This document shows, in pieces, positions 48,011 through 60,590 of a DNA stretch of 64,000 nucleotides. Where the stretch lies: the NCBI GenBank assembly GCA_003254905.1, contig QANU01076562.1, forward strand, positions 341,800 to 405,799, in the 5' to 3' direction. The position numbers and the translations under genes are program-made. Under the pieces are notes generated by a model. The model was not told the DNA's origin, did not search any database, and worked only from the letters and a program-made list of their open reading frames with translations. Position 1 is the first letter of the stretch. Each line of letters begins with the position of its first letter. Source of the stretch: Nissolia schottii. Its lineage: Eukaryota; Streptophyta; Magnoliopsida; Fabales; Fabaceae.

Positions 48011-48850
48011 GGTTTCAATTTCTGTAGGGTATTGAAATTACAGCTTTTCAAATTTGTTATGAGAGAAATTAAGGGCATAGTTTCTGATCTTGCAAATGCA
48101 AAAACTCAGTGAATTGGTACATAACACAGTGTCAGCGTGCTTCCATCCTATAGAATCCAGAAGCATACAACATACACCAGCATCATTGGAAAAAATGAAA
48201 ATCACAAGTTGTATGTTGAGAGGTTTTCTATCAGTCTCAGCTAGTTGCTATTGATTAGCTAGTTCTTCATTTCCTATATCTTCAGCTCATGCAATCACTA
48301 AAAACTCTGCTTGTAGTAGAAATCAACCAATTTAATATGTTCTGTTCAGTTAGACCAATAAATATGATGTAATAGGGTACATTGCACAAAAAACATGTGA
48401 TTGCTTGTTCCTCCACCTATGTTACATAGATTTTAGTCTAAAACATGGTTACCGGGTTCTCTTATTTACCCTGCATACTACCGTATTCTTTCTAAAGGAG
48501 TATTTGTAATTTAATCACAAAAAAATTGCTTCAAATTATTCTAGTTTTGCTTTCAAGTGCTTTATATGACTTGGTTTGATCATAGCTATTAGTTCCTGTG
48601 TTTCAGTTTGGCCTTCAAAATCTATGAACCAGAAAAGGATGGCATGGTTTGAATGAGCCTAAAAAGGAATCTGAATTCCGGTATTGGCCTCCAATAAATC
48701 TAATGATTCCCTCTTTTGTTTATGGATCAGGTTTCGATCATTGCCGACCCTCATTTCAAACAAAATTATCCACGTTGTAAGTTGAAAGAGTTATTATGTG
48801 AGATGGCCCATAAAGAGACATAAAATCATTTAGTTGTCTCTACCCATCAA
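48011..48850. other. 3' UTR of the MYB-CC gene and intergenic
   Basis: The first few hundred bases are the likely 3' UTR. No other feature recognised. Confidence 0.45.
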
Positions 48851-48854
48851 CTTT

Positions 48855-49290
48855 AGCTTTTGGGAGATATGATTTTTGAGGGGTTTTGACATTTATATGG
48901 TTTTGGAGAGGGAGAAATCCGAATATATGGGCCAAAATGCAAAATTACAGGAGTATGGGGCGAATTTCTGAAATCTCCACGGCTCAGGGAGATTTCAGAA
49001 ATTTCGCAGAAAAAAAAGGGGATAGCGCATGGGATTCCGCGTGAGGGACAGGGTTCTGAAATCTCCATGCTGTATGGTGATTTCAGGCTCTAAAATTGTC
49101 ATATATTGTGGTGATTTCATACCCTAAAATTAAAATAAAAAAAATTAAATTTGGATTTTTCTGAAATCTCCACACTGTGTGGAGATTTCAAAAAATCCAC
49201 CCATACTTCTGTAATTTTCTCCCAACAACCATATTATGGGATTAAAAAATTCTAACTGTCATATATATGTAAAAAATCCGATTTTTGACG
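48855..49290. repeat. Repeat rich in GAAATCTCC palindromes
   Basis: GAAATCTCC or its complement occurs repeatedly (48967, 48988, 49058, 49162, 49182 and nearby GTGATTTCA variants). The clearest palindrome is TGAAATCTCCACAC T GTGTGGAGATTTCA at 49162-49190, with perfect 14-base arms. The block is probably part of a transposon with subterminal repeats; its class is unknown. Confidence 0.55.
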
Positions 49291-51430
49291 CACTTTATAA
49301 TCCCATGTATCAAAAACAAAAAATTTCCATCTTTCTTGGCAGGTAACAAGGTAGTCAATCATCCCTTCCAAGAAAACAAAAGAATTTATAGAAATGTTGG
49401 TCTTTTTCTTGGTCATTACATCCAACATCCAATTATTGGTGTTATTAGAAATTCAAACTTAGTTATTGTAAAACGACAGTATACTTGATATATAATCATG
49501 ATTATTTACATTATGAAAAATTTATACCTTAAGGATAATTAACACCTTCAGTTGTTACTTAATTAGCCTATACTTGAACGAAAATAAACAAATTCGGTTG
49601 TGTTGATTGACTGGCCGAGGCTTGAAAAACTGAATGTCCTTGGAAAAACTGAAGGACGTGCATGCCAAAGCGGTTACCGTAGAAAATTTAGCGAGTGAGC
49701 TTATCATCATTGTTATGGCTAACAAATATGGGAGAGATGCTAAGTGATATGAAATTCAGAGCGTATATATATGTTGGTAAACAATTAAGAGCTCATTTGT
49801 CATTGATTACTCGATGAGTATCTATACAAGTGAAGTTCATTCCCATGCACAGCAGAGAATTGATGATAATCACACGTACAATTTAATAGATGCACAAACT
49901 TGTAAATGACATGCTAACCATGGTATAAGGCTTGGCATAATGTTTGAATAAAATAATATAAAATATATCCCATAATCTAATCCATGTGGTATTGTATGAA
50001 ATTTGTAGAAGCTCCTGAAACTCAGTAGAACAACATAGTAATCTGTGATCAAGTTGGCTAGTTTGCAATTTGTATAAAAAATGGATTAGAACTCTAAGTG
50101 TGGTCAAAGGAGGTTTTAAAATTGTTGAAAATTGACTTAAGCCTTATATTGACAAGTTGCCAAACAATCTCGAGACTTGTGTTAACGATTCATAATTTGT
50201 ATTCTTTACTTGAACAACTTGTAATTTTTGTGATCACAATTTAACATGCAACTTATAGATAAATATGTAATCAAAGATGCCAAAAATGCTTACACAATTG
50301 AACAAACCCTGTTTATTAATGATAAAATACAATGAACAAGTCGTAGTCACATTGATTAATCATTAAAAATTTAAAATGTAAGAATGGCAACGAGCTTAAC
50401 CACTCATCAAGCAGAAGCTAAAAAACTCGATGCTTAACCACTTGACAGAAGCAGAAAACGATGAAACGCAGAAAAAATGGCAAAAGCCTAACTACCAAGG
50501 ATAGAAGCCAATCCCAGTCTCAACTATCCAGGGCATGGGAAGCCTAAACTTGGAACAAACTGAACCAATTTTCAAACTGATGGCTATTGTCAAGCCTAAG
50601 ATGTAGCACGTGTGGAGGCCAAGAATCCTTAGTTCAAGTGTGGGTATGTTATGTTGTTGTCATGTTACAATGGCATGCATGAGTCATCAATATTCTTTAG
50701 GAAATTCTCTTATGTTGGCCGTATGATATGAATGTGTCCATTCTTATTTATTTATTTTTGGATGAATCAATGTCCTTCATTAAAAAGGGGTTAACCCAAA
50801 AGGAGACAGTCACTAAAATCAATCTAATTGAGAGAAACCTAATAAAAAATCTTCCTTAAGAAAATTTAGAGGAACAAAAATCAAGTTAAAAAAAAAGTAC
50901 TCCCTCCAAGATTAAGGCATCTAGATTAAAAAAAAAAACAACACAAAATTAAAACAAATTACACCCAAAAATATGAATGTGTCCATGTATTCGAATAACA
51001 TACATACCAGGAATTGGGTTTGGTGGTGTGATGTTTATCGGGAATCGTTGATCAACTATGCAAACTATCAAGTGATCCAACTGAAGAAGATGACGTTGTC
51101 TTTTGTCCTTTTTCCTTTTTTCTTTTTAATAAAAGGGTTGGAATATGACTATTGGTTTCTCTCTGAAGCTAGTTTAGCTATGGTATGGTTTCATGGGGTT
51201 CCTTAATGTATTTAGACCAAAAAGTAGTCTTTATACATTGAAAAATTCCCCTTTGTAGGTGGACAAAGATATGTCTGCATACATCAATAACTTTTCCACA
51301 CTGTTCATCCCTCTTTTTTAAAATTCCCACTTACCCTTTTAAACAGTAAATATTTGAAGTATTGTGCGGGTACTGACTATTTATGACTTTTAATTGTTTC
51401 TTTATTTTATAAAAAGTATAATTATTTATC
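49291..51430. other. Intergenic, nothing recognised
   Basis: No gene or repeat boundary that I can support. In particular I do not find the MYB-repeat exon that the truncated paralogue downstream would need. Confidence 0.45.
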
Positions 51431-51436
51431 AAAGTG

Positions 51437-51540
51437 ATTCTAACATCAAAAACGGGAATTGAACTCACACTCTTCTAAAATATGAGTCATTTCCGTATAC
51501 AACCACTTTCCGCAAAAACTATTTCCAGTAAAACGTAATA
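51437..51540 (-). mobile_element. SINE-like segment with pol III boxes
   Basis: On the minus strand GGAAAGTGGTTGTATACGG (A-box-like, 51493-51511) precedes GTGTGAGTTCAATTCCCG (B-box-like, 51453-51470). The spacing fits a tRNA-derived SINE. Its tail is not clear. Confidence 0.4.
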
Positions 51541-51603
51541 TTACTTGTTTTAACCCTTCTCACAAATTGCTTTATAATATCACTAATATAATATGTCTTG
51601 CAG

Positions 51604-53412
51604 AAATGTAGGACTACAATATTCAAGCACAAAGCTTTGCAGGGTAAATTACTTCTCACCTTTTTTCACGCCATGCTTATGGTCATCAGTACTGCACACG
51701 TGTATGTTTGTACGCATGCTTAATTAAGTTTTTAGCTCATGTAAAATTTTAAAGCTTGTTTTTAGTTTTGGTGTAAAATTTTTAATCTCTGTGTCTGGCT
51801 AGTGTTAACAGCGCTCACGTGGCCGTTAACAACTCAGCGTCATTAACTCCAGCCAAACACAAGACTAAAAACAAACTTTAAAATTTTACAGAGGTTAAAA
51901 ATAAACTTTAAAATGTTATAGGGGCTAAAAACTAAATTTTATTTAAATAATTTTGTTGTGCCTATAAAAGGGTAAAACCAATATCAAACAATTTTTTTAT
52001 TTTATATTTATTTTAAAATTATTTAAATAATTTTAATCACATATTTAATAATTTAAATAATTTAAATAATTTTAAATAATTTTGACATTTTTTTATTAAT
52101 ATGAACATGATTTAGTAGTTTAAATTATTTAAAGTTTGTTAAAATAACAATAGAGTTATTTTTTTATTTGATATTAGTTAGTATAAATATTAAATATATA
52201 TTTAGAATATGGTGGCAATATACAAAGAAGATTACATAAGTATTGAGGAGGAGTATGTTAATTTATTAGGATATATATTAGAATAATTTATGATATGTCA
52301 GTCTATAGAGTGTCCAAGTGGACTACAAGTAGTGTAGCATATCCTAAATTATTCCAATATATATCCTAATAAATTAACATATATATTTAATATTTATACT
52401 AACTAATATCAAGTAAAAAAAAGTATATATAATTATTTTAACAAATTTAAATAATTTAAACTACTAAATCATGTTCATATTAATAAAAAGAATCAAAATT
52501 ATTTAAAGTTATTTAAATTATTAAATATGTGATTAAAATTATTTAAAATAAATATAAAACCAAAAAATTGTTTGATGTTGGTTTTACCCTTTCATAGGCC
52601 CAAAAAAATTATTTAAATAAAATTTAATTTTTAACCCCTTTAAAATTTCAAAGTTTGTTTTTAGTCCTTATAAAATTTTAAAGTTACGGCGCTGACATGG
52701 CATGTCACGTCAGCGCTGTTAACGGCCACGTCAGCGTCGTTAATCCCAGCCAGACACAGGAACTAAAAACAAACTTTAAAATTTTACGGGGACTAGGACT
52801 AAAAACAAACTTTAAAATTTTACAGGAGTTAAAAACTTAATTAAGCCTTGTATGTATATACCTATAATTTCTTTTCCTATAATTAATAAGGGGTGAAATT
52901 GTAACACAGTAATTACGTCTTTGTCTTTCAGAAAGATCAGAGGAAGGGCACAAAACAAATGGGGTCACCAAGCTTCAAATCAAAATGTAACATCAATTGA
53001 ACTATATATGCCAACCTAAACTTGTTCCATTAGTAACTGCAAGTGTTTTATTCTCACCAAAACTATACTCGGTTTCTTACTTCCTAGCAGCCATATGCAA
53101 ATTGAGGAATCGCGTCAACTTCAACTAGAGGTCCGGAGGAGTATTCACCAACAACTAGAGGTAATATAAATGCACATTTCTGACTGTTATAGAAATATCT
53201 ATCTATTGTAAATCAATTAATGAAACTCAACCAATTGTATAGTTTTATACTTAACCTTTATTTACTGTCATGTCATGTGCTTATTTTTTTTGTCTTGGGG
53301 GGCTAATTAGATGCAACGAGATTTGCAAAAGCAAATTGAACAGCAGAGGGAGCAGCTCAAAATAATGTTAGATCAACAAAAGGAAAGAACCAAACCGGAG
53401 AAAAATCCTTGA
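51604..53412 (+). pseudogene. Truncated tandem paralogue of the MYB-CC gene
   Basis: The last exons of a second MYB-CC gene are preserved. Exon 4' is 52932-52986 (after TTTCAG; RSEEGHKTNGVTKLQIK). Exon 5' is 53091-53160 (after CTAGCAG; HMQIEESRQLQLEVRRSIHQ then QLE). Exon 6' is 53311-53412 (MQRDLQKQIEQQREQLKIML then DQQKERTKPEKNP and stop). Exon 5' is 70 bases, identical in length to exon 5 of the intact gene. All phases match (1-2, 2-0, 0-stop) and the coiled-coil heptads stay open. A possible scrap of the SHLQK exon lies at 51604-51644 (TIFKHKALQ against [10 protein letters not shown]). No MYB exon or N terminus is found upstream, and a foldback element occupies the intron. I call it a pseudogene, but the open CC exons leave room for a short CC-only product. 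Confidence 0.7.
51729..52835. mobile_element. 1.1-kb foldback element, Mutator-like
   Basis: Almost the whole element is one inverted repeat with arms of roughly 450-500 bases. Ends read TTTTTAGCTCATGTAAAATT and, inverted, TTTTTAACTCCTGTAAAATT. Inside each arm are GTTTTTAGT..., a GC-rich CAGCGCTGTTAACGGCCACG block and AATTATTTAAATAATTTTAA tracts. A 10-bp direct repeat CTTAATTAAG flanks it (51719-51728, 52836-52845); this string is itself a palindrome, so the exact ends are ambiguous. No coding capacity. It sits within the broken MYB-CC paralogue. Confidence 0.75.
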
Positions 53413-54857
53413 CACACAACTTAATATGTGACTGTCCCAGAATGATGTATGGATCAGTTATTTTGATTTGCTACTCTTTTATATGGCATAGCTACGCTTG
53501 CTTTTATGCAACATTATTTTGCTGCCTTTGCACTTGCAATAGCTGGTTGAATAAATGTAAGAACGAAGATGATTCCTTGATCCATGGGAAAACAAAAACA
53601 AACTAAGAGCTTTGCCTTTATGTGAATATTTTGTAAAAAAAAAATGTTATTTATACGCATTGATTACATATAGTCTACTGAGATCTTATTTAATAGTAGA
53701 TGACTAATGAGTGATATAGTGTCCCATCTAATGTGCCCAAATAACACAACTTTTAAATAATTGATTCCAATCCTTAAAGCCTTGTCTCCATAGTTTGTGA
53801 TTGAAAGTAAATTTTGAAGCCAAAAGTGCAACGGTAAGGTTCACTTGCATGTTTATAAGAAGTATCACACTAAAATTAGCGTCCTTATTTATCCTAAATT
53901 TCTCAAATTTAAACCCTAACTCCTAAAATTAATACTCCAACTCACCTACTTAACCCCAAATTAACTAATTAAATTTCATATTACTTAATTAATTCAATTA
54001 TACCCACTTAATAAAAAATAAAAATAAAAATAAAAACAAAAACAAAATCATGCTAAAATGGTAAGGTTTGAGGTTTGGGTATGTAATGTAATGGTGGAAT
54101 GATATGAATGAATAAAGGTTATGTTTTATTGATTTGTGTCTTTTTTTTTTTTTTAACTTCAATTGGAGAATAATGTAAAGTTATTGAGATGTTCATACTA
54201 AAAACAATGCACAAACCTTCTTAAGATTTACACAAACATTTAAAGTTAAACATTATTGGAGAAAGGTGTTTTTGGAGGCAAGCATGTGGGCTAAACTACA
54301 TTTCTTATACACAAATTTTTAGGAAAGCAACGTAATCACTTGCAAGAAAAATTGTATGTTGCACAAAATAGGAAAAGAATGCAGTATAGCGCCTGGAAAA
54401 GCAATTATGAATAGGCAAATGAAGACAACAATAAGATGTGGGAAAACAAATTTTTATCCTAAAATTATGGCCGTTATCATGCATAAACTACATATTTTGC
54501 AAGCTATAGCATTCAAGTAATCTCATTGGCAACAAATCTAAATACAATCAGATAATGAGAATCTCATTTTGTAGCCTATATGCATAACCGAAGCTTCACA
54601 TGCACTTAACAATGTATCATGTCCATTACAATGGTTTTTTGACGCCAAAGATACAATACAAGAAGGATTATGAGCACATCTACCAAAAACCAAAAAATTA
54701 GATTATAAGCATGGGCCTCACTTAGGCCTTGGAATTATTTCATCATGAGAAGGGCAGCCTGAAACCCAAAACAAAAATGCCCAATATGAAACCTAATAAA
54801 ACATTGGAAGAAGAAGAAGAGGAGGAAGAGGAGGCAGAAGAGAACACGAGAGTTTGA
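53413..54857. other. Intergenic and promoter of the RRM gene
   Basis: Contains a decayed hairpin MITE (53647-53733) and A-rich low complexity (54010-54050). The final 100-200 bases are presumably the 5' UTR of the RRM protein gene; GAAGAAGAAGAGGAGG purine-rich sequence precedes the ATG. Confidence 0.45.
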
Positions 54858-57800
54858 ATGGAGGATTTGAAGAAGAGAAAGCTGATTGAACCCAAGGACG
54901 AGTCTGGTAACGGTGATTCCCACTCAAAGGAAGAGCTTCGCATCCTCATCGAACCCCTCGCTAAACCCCAGCTCGTCGACCTTCTCGCTAAACTGTCAGT
55001 TTCATTTCCTTCTATTCTCTCTCTTTTTTCCGTCCTTTTTTCTCTTTTCTTGTTCTTCAAGTCCTTTGCTTATTGTGGCTATTTACCAGAGAGAGAGAGA
55101 GAAGTTACGTGTTTCATTTTTAAACAAGTGGAAGCAATTGGAAAGCCTTGTAATTGTGCTGGATTTTGTTCTGGCCTTTGAAATTGCTGAAACAATAATC
55201 TTTTGACTATAGGAAGATCACAATCTTTAGGAATTAGCTTCTTCACTGTGTCACGGTTGCCATAAACTAGGGAACGCACAATTTTTTGCCCAATTTTTAT
55301 TTTCGTGATAGTTTTCTTGACTTTAGGGTGAATATAAACTCATATATATCGTGCTCCACTCATCTGATAACCTTATTGGTCAACCAAATATCTTAGGAGT
55401 GATGGTTCGTTTGCTCAGAAATGGTACGATAGTACTCTTCTTTCTGTTCATTATTCAGTGAATCATATGAATCATTGATCTTTCATTCCTGCCTTTTTTT
55501 TTGGTTTGAAATTCTCGAACTTTAGCTTTTGCCTCGTTTTATGGGTACACATGAAATTCTGGACTGTCACATTTTCCCCCTTCTCACGTTTAGATTAAGT
55601 CTATACTGTGGCTGTCCCACTCTCAACATCAGCAATTTGGAGTTGTGGGAACAAAAAGCTTTGCTTCGCAAATGATCTCGCTGATCACATGTTGTTGATC
55701 CAATGCCATTTATGATATTTGTTTTAATTTTGATCAATGTAGTTTTATTAACAAGAAGAAGATATGTAGTTCTAGATTAAATTCAAAATTCAAATCGTAA
55801 ATGCTTGATTTGTGCAAATTGTCACACCCTGGCATTCTTTTGCCTCAAATACTTAGGACATAGAATCCTCTTTGGGTTGCATGCATGGCTTTTATATGCA
55901 TTCATGCATTGTGCATTTTTGTAATCTTTGAATTGCTAGTCCCTTCTGCTTGCTTGTGTGCTTGTATTCACTGACAACGGGCCATAAAAGTATTACTCCC
56001 ACTTGTATGCTGTGTGATTGACCATGTGCATATTTGTTTGTTTGCATGTTGTGGCATAAAGAGGGTCCCAATATCCTTCAATTGCAGAAGAAATAAAAAG
56101 TATTGCAAGTGCAGATCCTGTCCATCGAAAGCTTTTTGTTCGTGGCTTGGCCTGGAATACCTCTTCAGAAACTTTGCGTGCTGTGAGTGCATTGATGGTT
56201 GTGTTTTGTGTGTCATGCATGTGCTTGTTTCATGTCACCTGGAATATGTTAGCATGGTTTATTAGTGGAAAGCCAATTTCAATATCACTCAGTTTCTTAA
56301 TCCACTACTTCTCTCCAATCTCAAGAGCCAAGACTCTAAAATAAAATTATTCATTCTTTTTACATAGCTTCTTTGAATTCTATTTTAGGCATTTCAAGAG
56401 CACGGAGAAATTGAGGAAGGAGCTGTCATCTATGATAAAGCTACTGGAAAATCCCGTGGCTATGGTTTTATCACTTACAAAAATATGGAATCAACTCAGC
56501 ATGCCTTGAGAGCACCTAGCAAGTTAATTGATGTAAGAATTTAGCCTGTTTTCTTGATTTAAATTTAGACCTCCCATTTGAGTTGATGCATGAATCTGCA
56601 GTTTAACTTTGGAAACATCATCGCTTACAGTACATTAAAAAAAAATAAAGCAATTTATAAATGGTGAAAAATAGGAAATTCCTGACTGGACACTTTTGAA
56701 AGGGTCCAGCGTAGACAGTTCCCTCCTTGAGATCCATAACCCCACCCCTTTTGACAAGACTAAAATATGTGTTTCAAATAACAACTTTGTCCCCTAACAT
56801 CCAAAACATGGAACTTTTGCATGAAAATTTTCTTGTGTGATGTGTTTTTTTAGGAGAGGAGTATGGTTAGAGATGACTGACCTTTGGTCAGGGTTTGCCC
56901 ACTTTGCCCAAACATTTGATCTATGATGTATCAATTTGCGCACCTGTCTTTTTCCCAATGCTCACTTTGTTTTACATTAAGTTGCCCACCTCTTAATTTT
57001 CTGTCATTAGTATTATCGGTAAGTTTTAATCATGACAAACATTTGGGCTAAGTAACATTTCTGAGCTGAAGATAGATAACCAATATAATACTGGTGGGTT
57101 ATTAATAGTTTGCACTTGTTTTAATTCTTAGGTTGTAGACTTGTAGTTTAGTTGTGTTAAACCGTCTTTTTCTTCCATCTTTGAATCTATACTTTTTGCA
57201 ATTGTATGTAGCCATCATTGCTCTATTCCCATGGTTGATGGGATCTCCTCTTTCAGGGAAGATTGGCTGTCTGTAATTTAGCTTGTGAGGGCCTCAGCGG
57301 ATCAAGTAGTGCTCCTGATCTTGCCCAGAGGAAGCTTTATATTGGAAGCTTGTCGCCAGAAGTCACAAGTGAAATGCTGCTAAGCTATTTTTCAAGGCAT
57401 GGCGAAATAGAGGAAGGTTCAGTTGCATATGACAAGGATACAAATGAATCACGGTAATAGTAACATACTAACATGCTTTATTTGGGTACAACATTATTTT
57501 GTCCAATTGTTTTAGTATAGTCTTTTACCCGTTTTTCCCTGTACTGATTATTGTTGTATTCCCAACTGTAGTGGCTTTGGCTTTGTTACCTACAAGACAG
57601 CAGAAGATGCAAAGAAGGCCATAGATGACCCAGAAAAGATTCTTGGGGTAAGCAACATTTAAAAGCAAACACTCATATGAAAGGGGCTTCAGTCTCTAAT
57701 TTTAGCACACTTGTGAAAAAATCTGCTTTTGCATGTATTCACTTGAAATTGTCAATTCCTCAATCAAATTACAGTTCATACTACTAGATATTTCATACTG

Positions 57801-58189
57801 GCTTGTTAGCTGAGTTTCTTATTATTATTGGTTGGTTGCAGGGGAGGAGTATAATTGTAAAATTTGCTGATTCAAACAAGGGTAAAACAAGCCAGCAGCC
57901 ATTTCCTGCAGGAGTGGTTCCAATGGCAGCATTACCGATGGCCCCAGGATATGTGCAACCTGGAAAAACTCATTTTGGTGCTACCCCTCCAGTAGGTTAC
58001 ACTTACCCCCAAACTGGTTCACCATATCCTCAATCTTCTTATGTAAGCCCTCCAACCGCACCCTCGCCTTATGCAACACAAGGGCAGCTTCCTTATCCTC
58101 CATTTTCTTCCAAGAAAGATCAACTTGGCTTCTCACCAACTCAACCGCTGGGAATGAACAGCTACCCTTACTACTATCCCAAGCAATGA
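54858..58189 (+). CDS. UBA2-like RNA-binding protein with two RRMs
   Basis: Plant hnRNP-type protein related to UBP1-associated proteins (UBA2), which bind U-rich pre-mRNA or mRNA in the nucleus and act in stress and ABA responses. Six coding exons with GT-AG introns and matching phases: 54858-54994, 56062-56182, 56389-56532, 57257-57453, 57572-57647 and 57842-58189, giving 340 residues. The N terminus MEDLKKRKLIEPKDES leads into a Leu-rich helix (LAKPQLVDLLAKL), typical of UBA2 proteins. RRM1 has RNP2 LFVRGL (70-75) and RNP1 KSRGYGFITY (107-116). RRM2 has RNP2 LYIGSL (161-166) and RNP1 ESRGFGFVTY (198-207), each containing the RNA-stacking aromatic residues. The C terminus (about 245-340) is rich in Pro, Tyr, Ser and Gln with PQTGSPYPQSSYVSPP, likely disordered. 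Intron 1 is 1067 bp; its acceptor (CATAAAG|A) was picked because it restores the frame to GSQYPSIAEE, and it is the least certain junction. Confidence 0.9.
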
Positions 58190-60255
58190 ATGAATGAATG
58201 TATTAAATTGAGCATGGTGATACCATTCTGTTCAGTTCTTGTTAGCCTCTAGTTCCAGGCAAATCATCATTTGCTAATTGTAAGGCTCTGCCTTGCATTT
58301 TCATTTTTTCTTCCTTCTTTTATTTTGTTGCAATTTTTGCCTTCTCTTTTGTAGAATTTTGACAGTCTTATTTCTTGTAATACTAGGTCATAAACTCCTG
58401 TGACTATAGAGGCTTTTATATCTATATTTTTTTTCCTGATTGTTTATGACAGAAATTTTGTTTTTTAAAACGTTTTTTCCCCAACTGCTGGATGCATTTA
58501 GTCAAGGAATTTGAGGTTACAAATCATCTGCTAATTCTTGATTTGTTATTTGCTGTCATTGTTATGTTTAGGCGTTTATTTATTTTTTTCCGTCAACATT
58601 ATTAAGTCAACGTTCACAGAATCACAATTCACACGGTCGTTGTCGTAGGCCGTCAATGTAATTCATTAATTAATCCTCCTGTCTCTTCTAACCTGGAGAT
58701 TGTTCTTTTTATTAAAAGCAGTGATACAACTTTGCCGGTTGCCCATATCTAATAGTGTGGAAAAAAGAGTGAATCTTATGTACACAATGTTATGTTTGCA
58801 TTACTAACTCCTTTAACAATGTCATTAGAATGGTTAAGATATCGATTTAAATATTAAAATATTATGATTGTATTATTTTAAAAACGTTAGTAGATCTCAT
58901 TATTATTACTTGAATTAAATGATTTTATGATTTAAATCATGTTACATTTTTATGTTTTATGTTTTTATTTTGCTTTTCGATCTTACGTAAGGTTTCAATT
59001 TGATAACCTTGATTAGAACTAGTGGGCCTTGATAGACACAAAACATGGAGAAAGCGAGTGTTAGGGGAGGCTGTTACGGATAGTGTGGTGTCTGAAGTTC
59101 TTGCTGCTTTTGTTTTGGATGCTGTTGTTAGCCGAAGGTGCTGCATGGGTACAGTTTTCTGTCCAGTGAATTGTTTGTGCTGGTAGTGTAGACTTGGCTA
59201 TTGAATTAATGCTGTTGCGGATCAGGTTTGTTTGTGCCATGTGGACTTGAATCTGTTGCTGGAACAAAATTGAAGCATGAGTTTGTTGAGGTGATAAGAT
59301 TGTTTGGGGCAGAAATTGGGAACTGGAATTATTGTATGCTCTTAGTATGGTTTTAGGTGTATTTTTTATTTATGGGGTGTTTTTGGGTATCTTAAATTAT
59401 TTGGATTAGGTACTATTTTTTCTCTCTAAAAACGATATGTTTATCTTATTTAGTTTTTTTTATGAGATTTTTAATGAGGTTCTTCTCTTGTTAGTTTATT
59501 TGGTGGATTTAGAAAATATATGGAAGGTAATCGTTTTTTAGGTTTTATTTTGCTTGTTCTTCTATTCCCGTTTGTTCGGGTTGCACATTACATTCTCTAA
59601 AACTACTCATAAAAAAAGGTGAGATATAAATATGGTAATGATAGTTATATTTTATTTTAAAAAATGTTTAAATAAGTTTGGAACTCAAAAGTTAATTAAA
59701 TTTTTAAAGATTAAAAAATGGTTATATTTTGTATCCGCTTTAACTACGCTAATATACCCATCGGCTTTATAACCGCTTTTTTTTTTTCACAATTTTGTTT
59801 TTCGTTTTACTCCTTTACTAGTATATTGCAAATCAATTATTTTGGATAAATTTGTAAATTTAACACCCCCATTAACTGCTGATGTTTTAACTCACACTTC
59901 CTTAAGCAGTTTTCCAATCTTAATAACATGCCTATCATACCTCTCATATAGAGTGTAAATAAAAAAGATATTTTATAGTTACAATTTACAAAACAATTCC
60001 ATGTGAAATGCTTGCCCCAAACTCTACACTCCACTAGTTAATATATAGTATAGATAAAATAAAATAGAAAAATGTCAATAAATCAAATTTAGATGATACA
60101 TCTATACATAACACGTTATTAACATACATGTATGAAAGTACATCCCATGCAATTGAACAAAAACACTTCATATTTGTCGTTACTGTAGCACGGATTTTAT
60201 TTTTTTCTTTCTCTAAACATCTATGGGTGACATCAATGTTTTTATTGACAAGGGG
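58190..60255. other. 3' UTR of the RRM gene and intergenic
   Basis: The first 200-300 bases are the likely 3' UTR. The rest is AT-rich without a recognised gene. A weakly LINE-like text around 59080-59600 (an untranslatable plus-strand stretch) was not convincing enough to call. Confidence 0.4.
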
Positions 60256-60264
60256 TGACATCAA

Positions 60265-60290
60265 TGTTTGTGGGCTTTGGGCTTGGGTGA
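60265..60290 (+). promoter_or_regulatory. GGGCTT/TGGGCT boxes before the mTERF gene
   Basis: TGTGGGCTTTGGGCTTGGGT contains two TGGGCT-like (site II type) boxes about 300 bases before the favoured mTERF start codon. Such boxes are frequent in promoters of plant nuclear genes for organellar proteins. Confidence 0.4.
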
Positions 60291-60590
60291 ATGTTCATCA
60301 TCATCACATCACATCAGACGCACACTCAGAAATGGAGGAACAGAGCCCTTCATTCTGCTCCCCACTCCTCTGCTCGCCGATCGATCCTCTCATCGGCGGC
60401 GACGGCTCTTCCTACTCGTTACACCTCTTTTTCCGTTTATACCTTCCAACTTCAACTGAACCTTCCCCTTTTCACTCTACGCAAAACGGCGCCGTATCCC
60501 CTCCTCTCTTTCGCCATAACTACAATCCTCCTCAAGTTTCAAACTTTCATCCCCGCAACCCCTCTTTTCCATAACCCATTGGTACCCACG

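Noticed and set aside
60128..60574. 148-codon frame overlapping the start of the mTERF gene
   Set aside because: It is out of frame with the mTERF gene, has no motif and covers promoter and 5' leader sequence.
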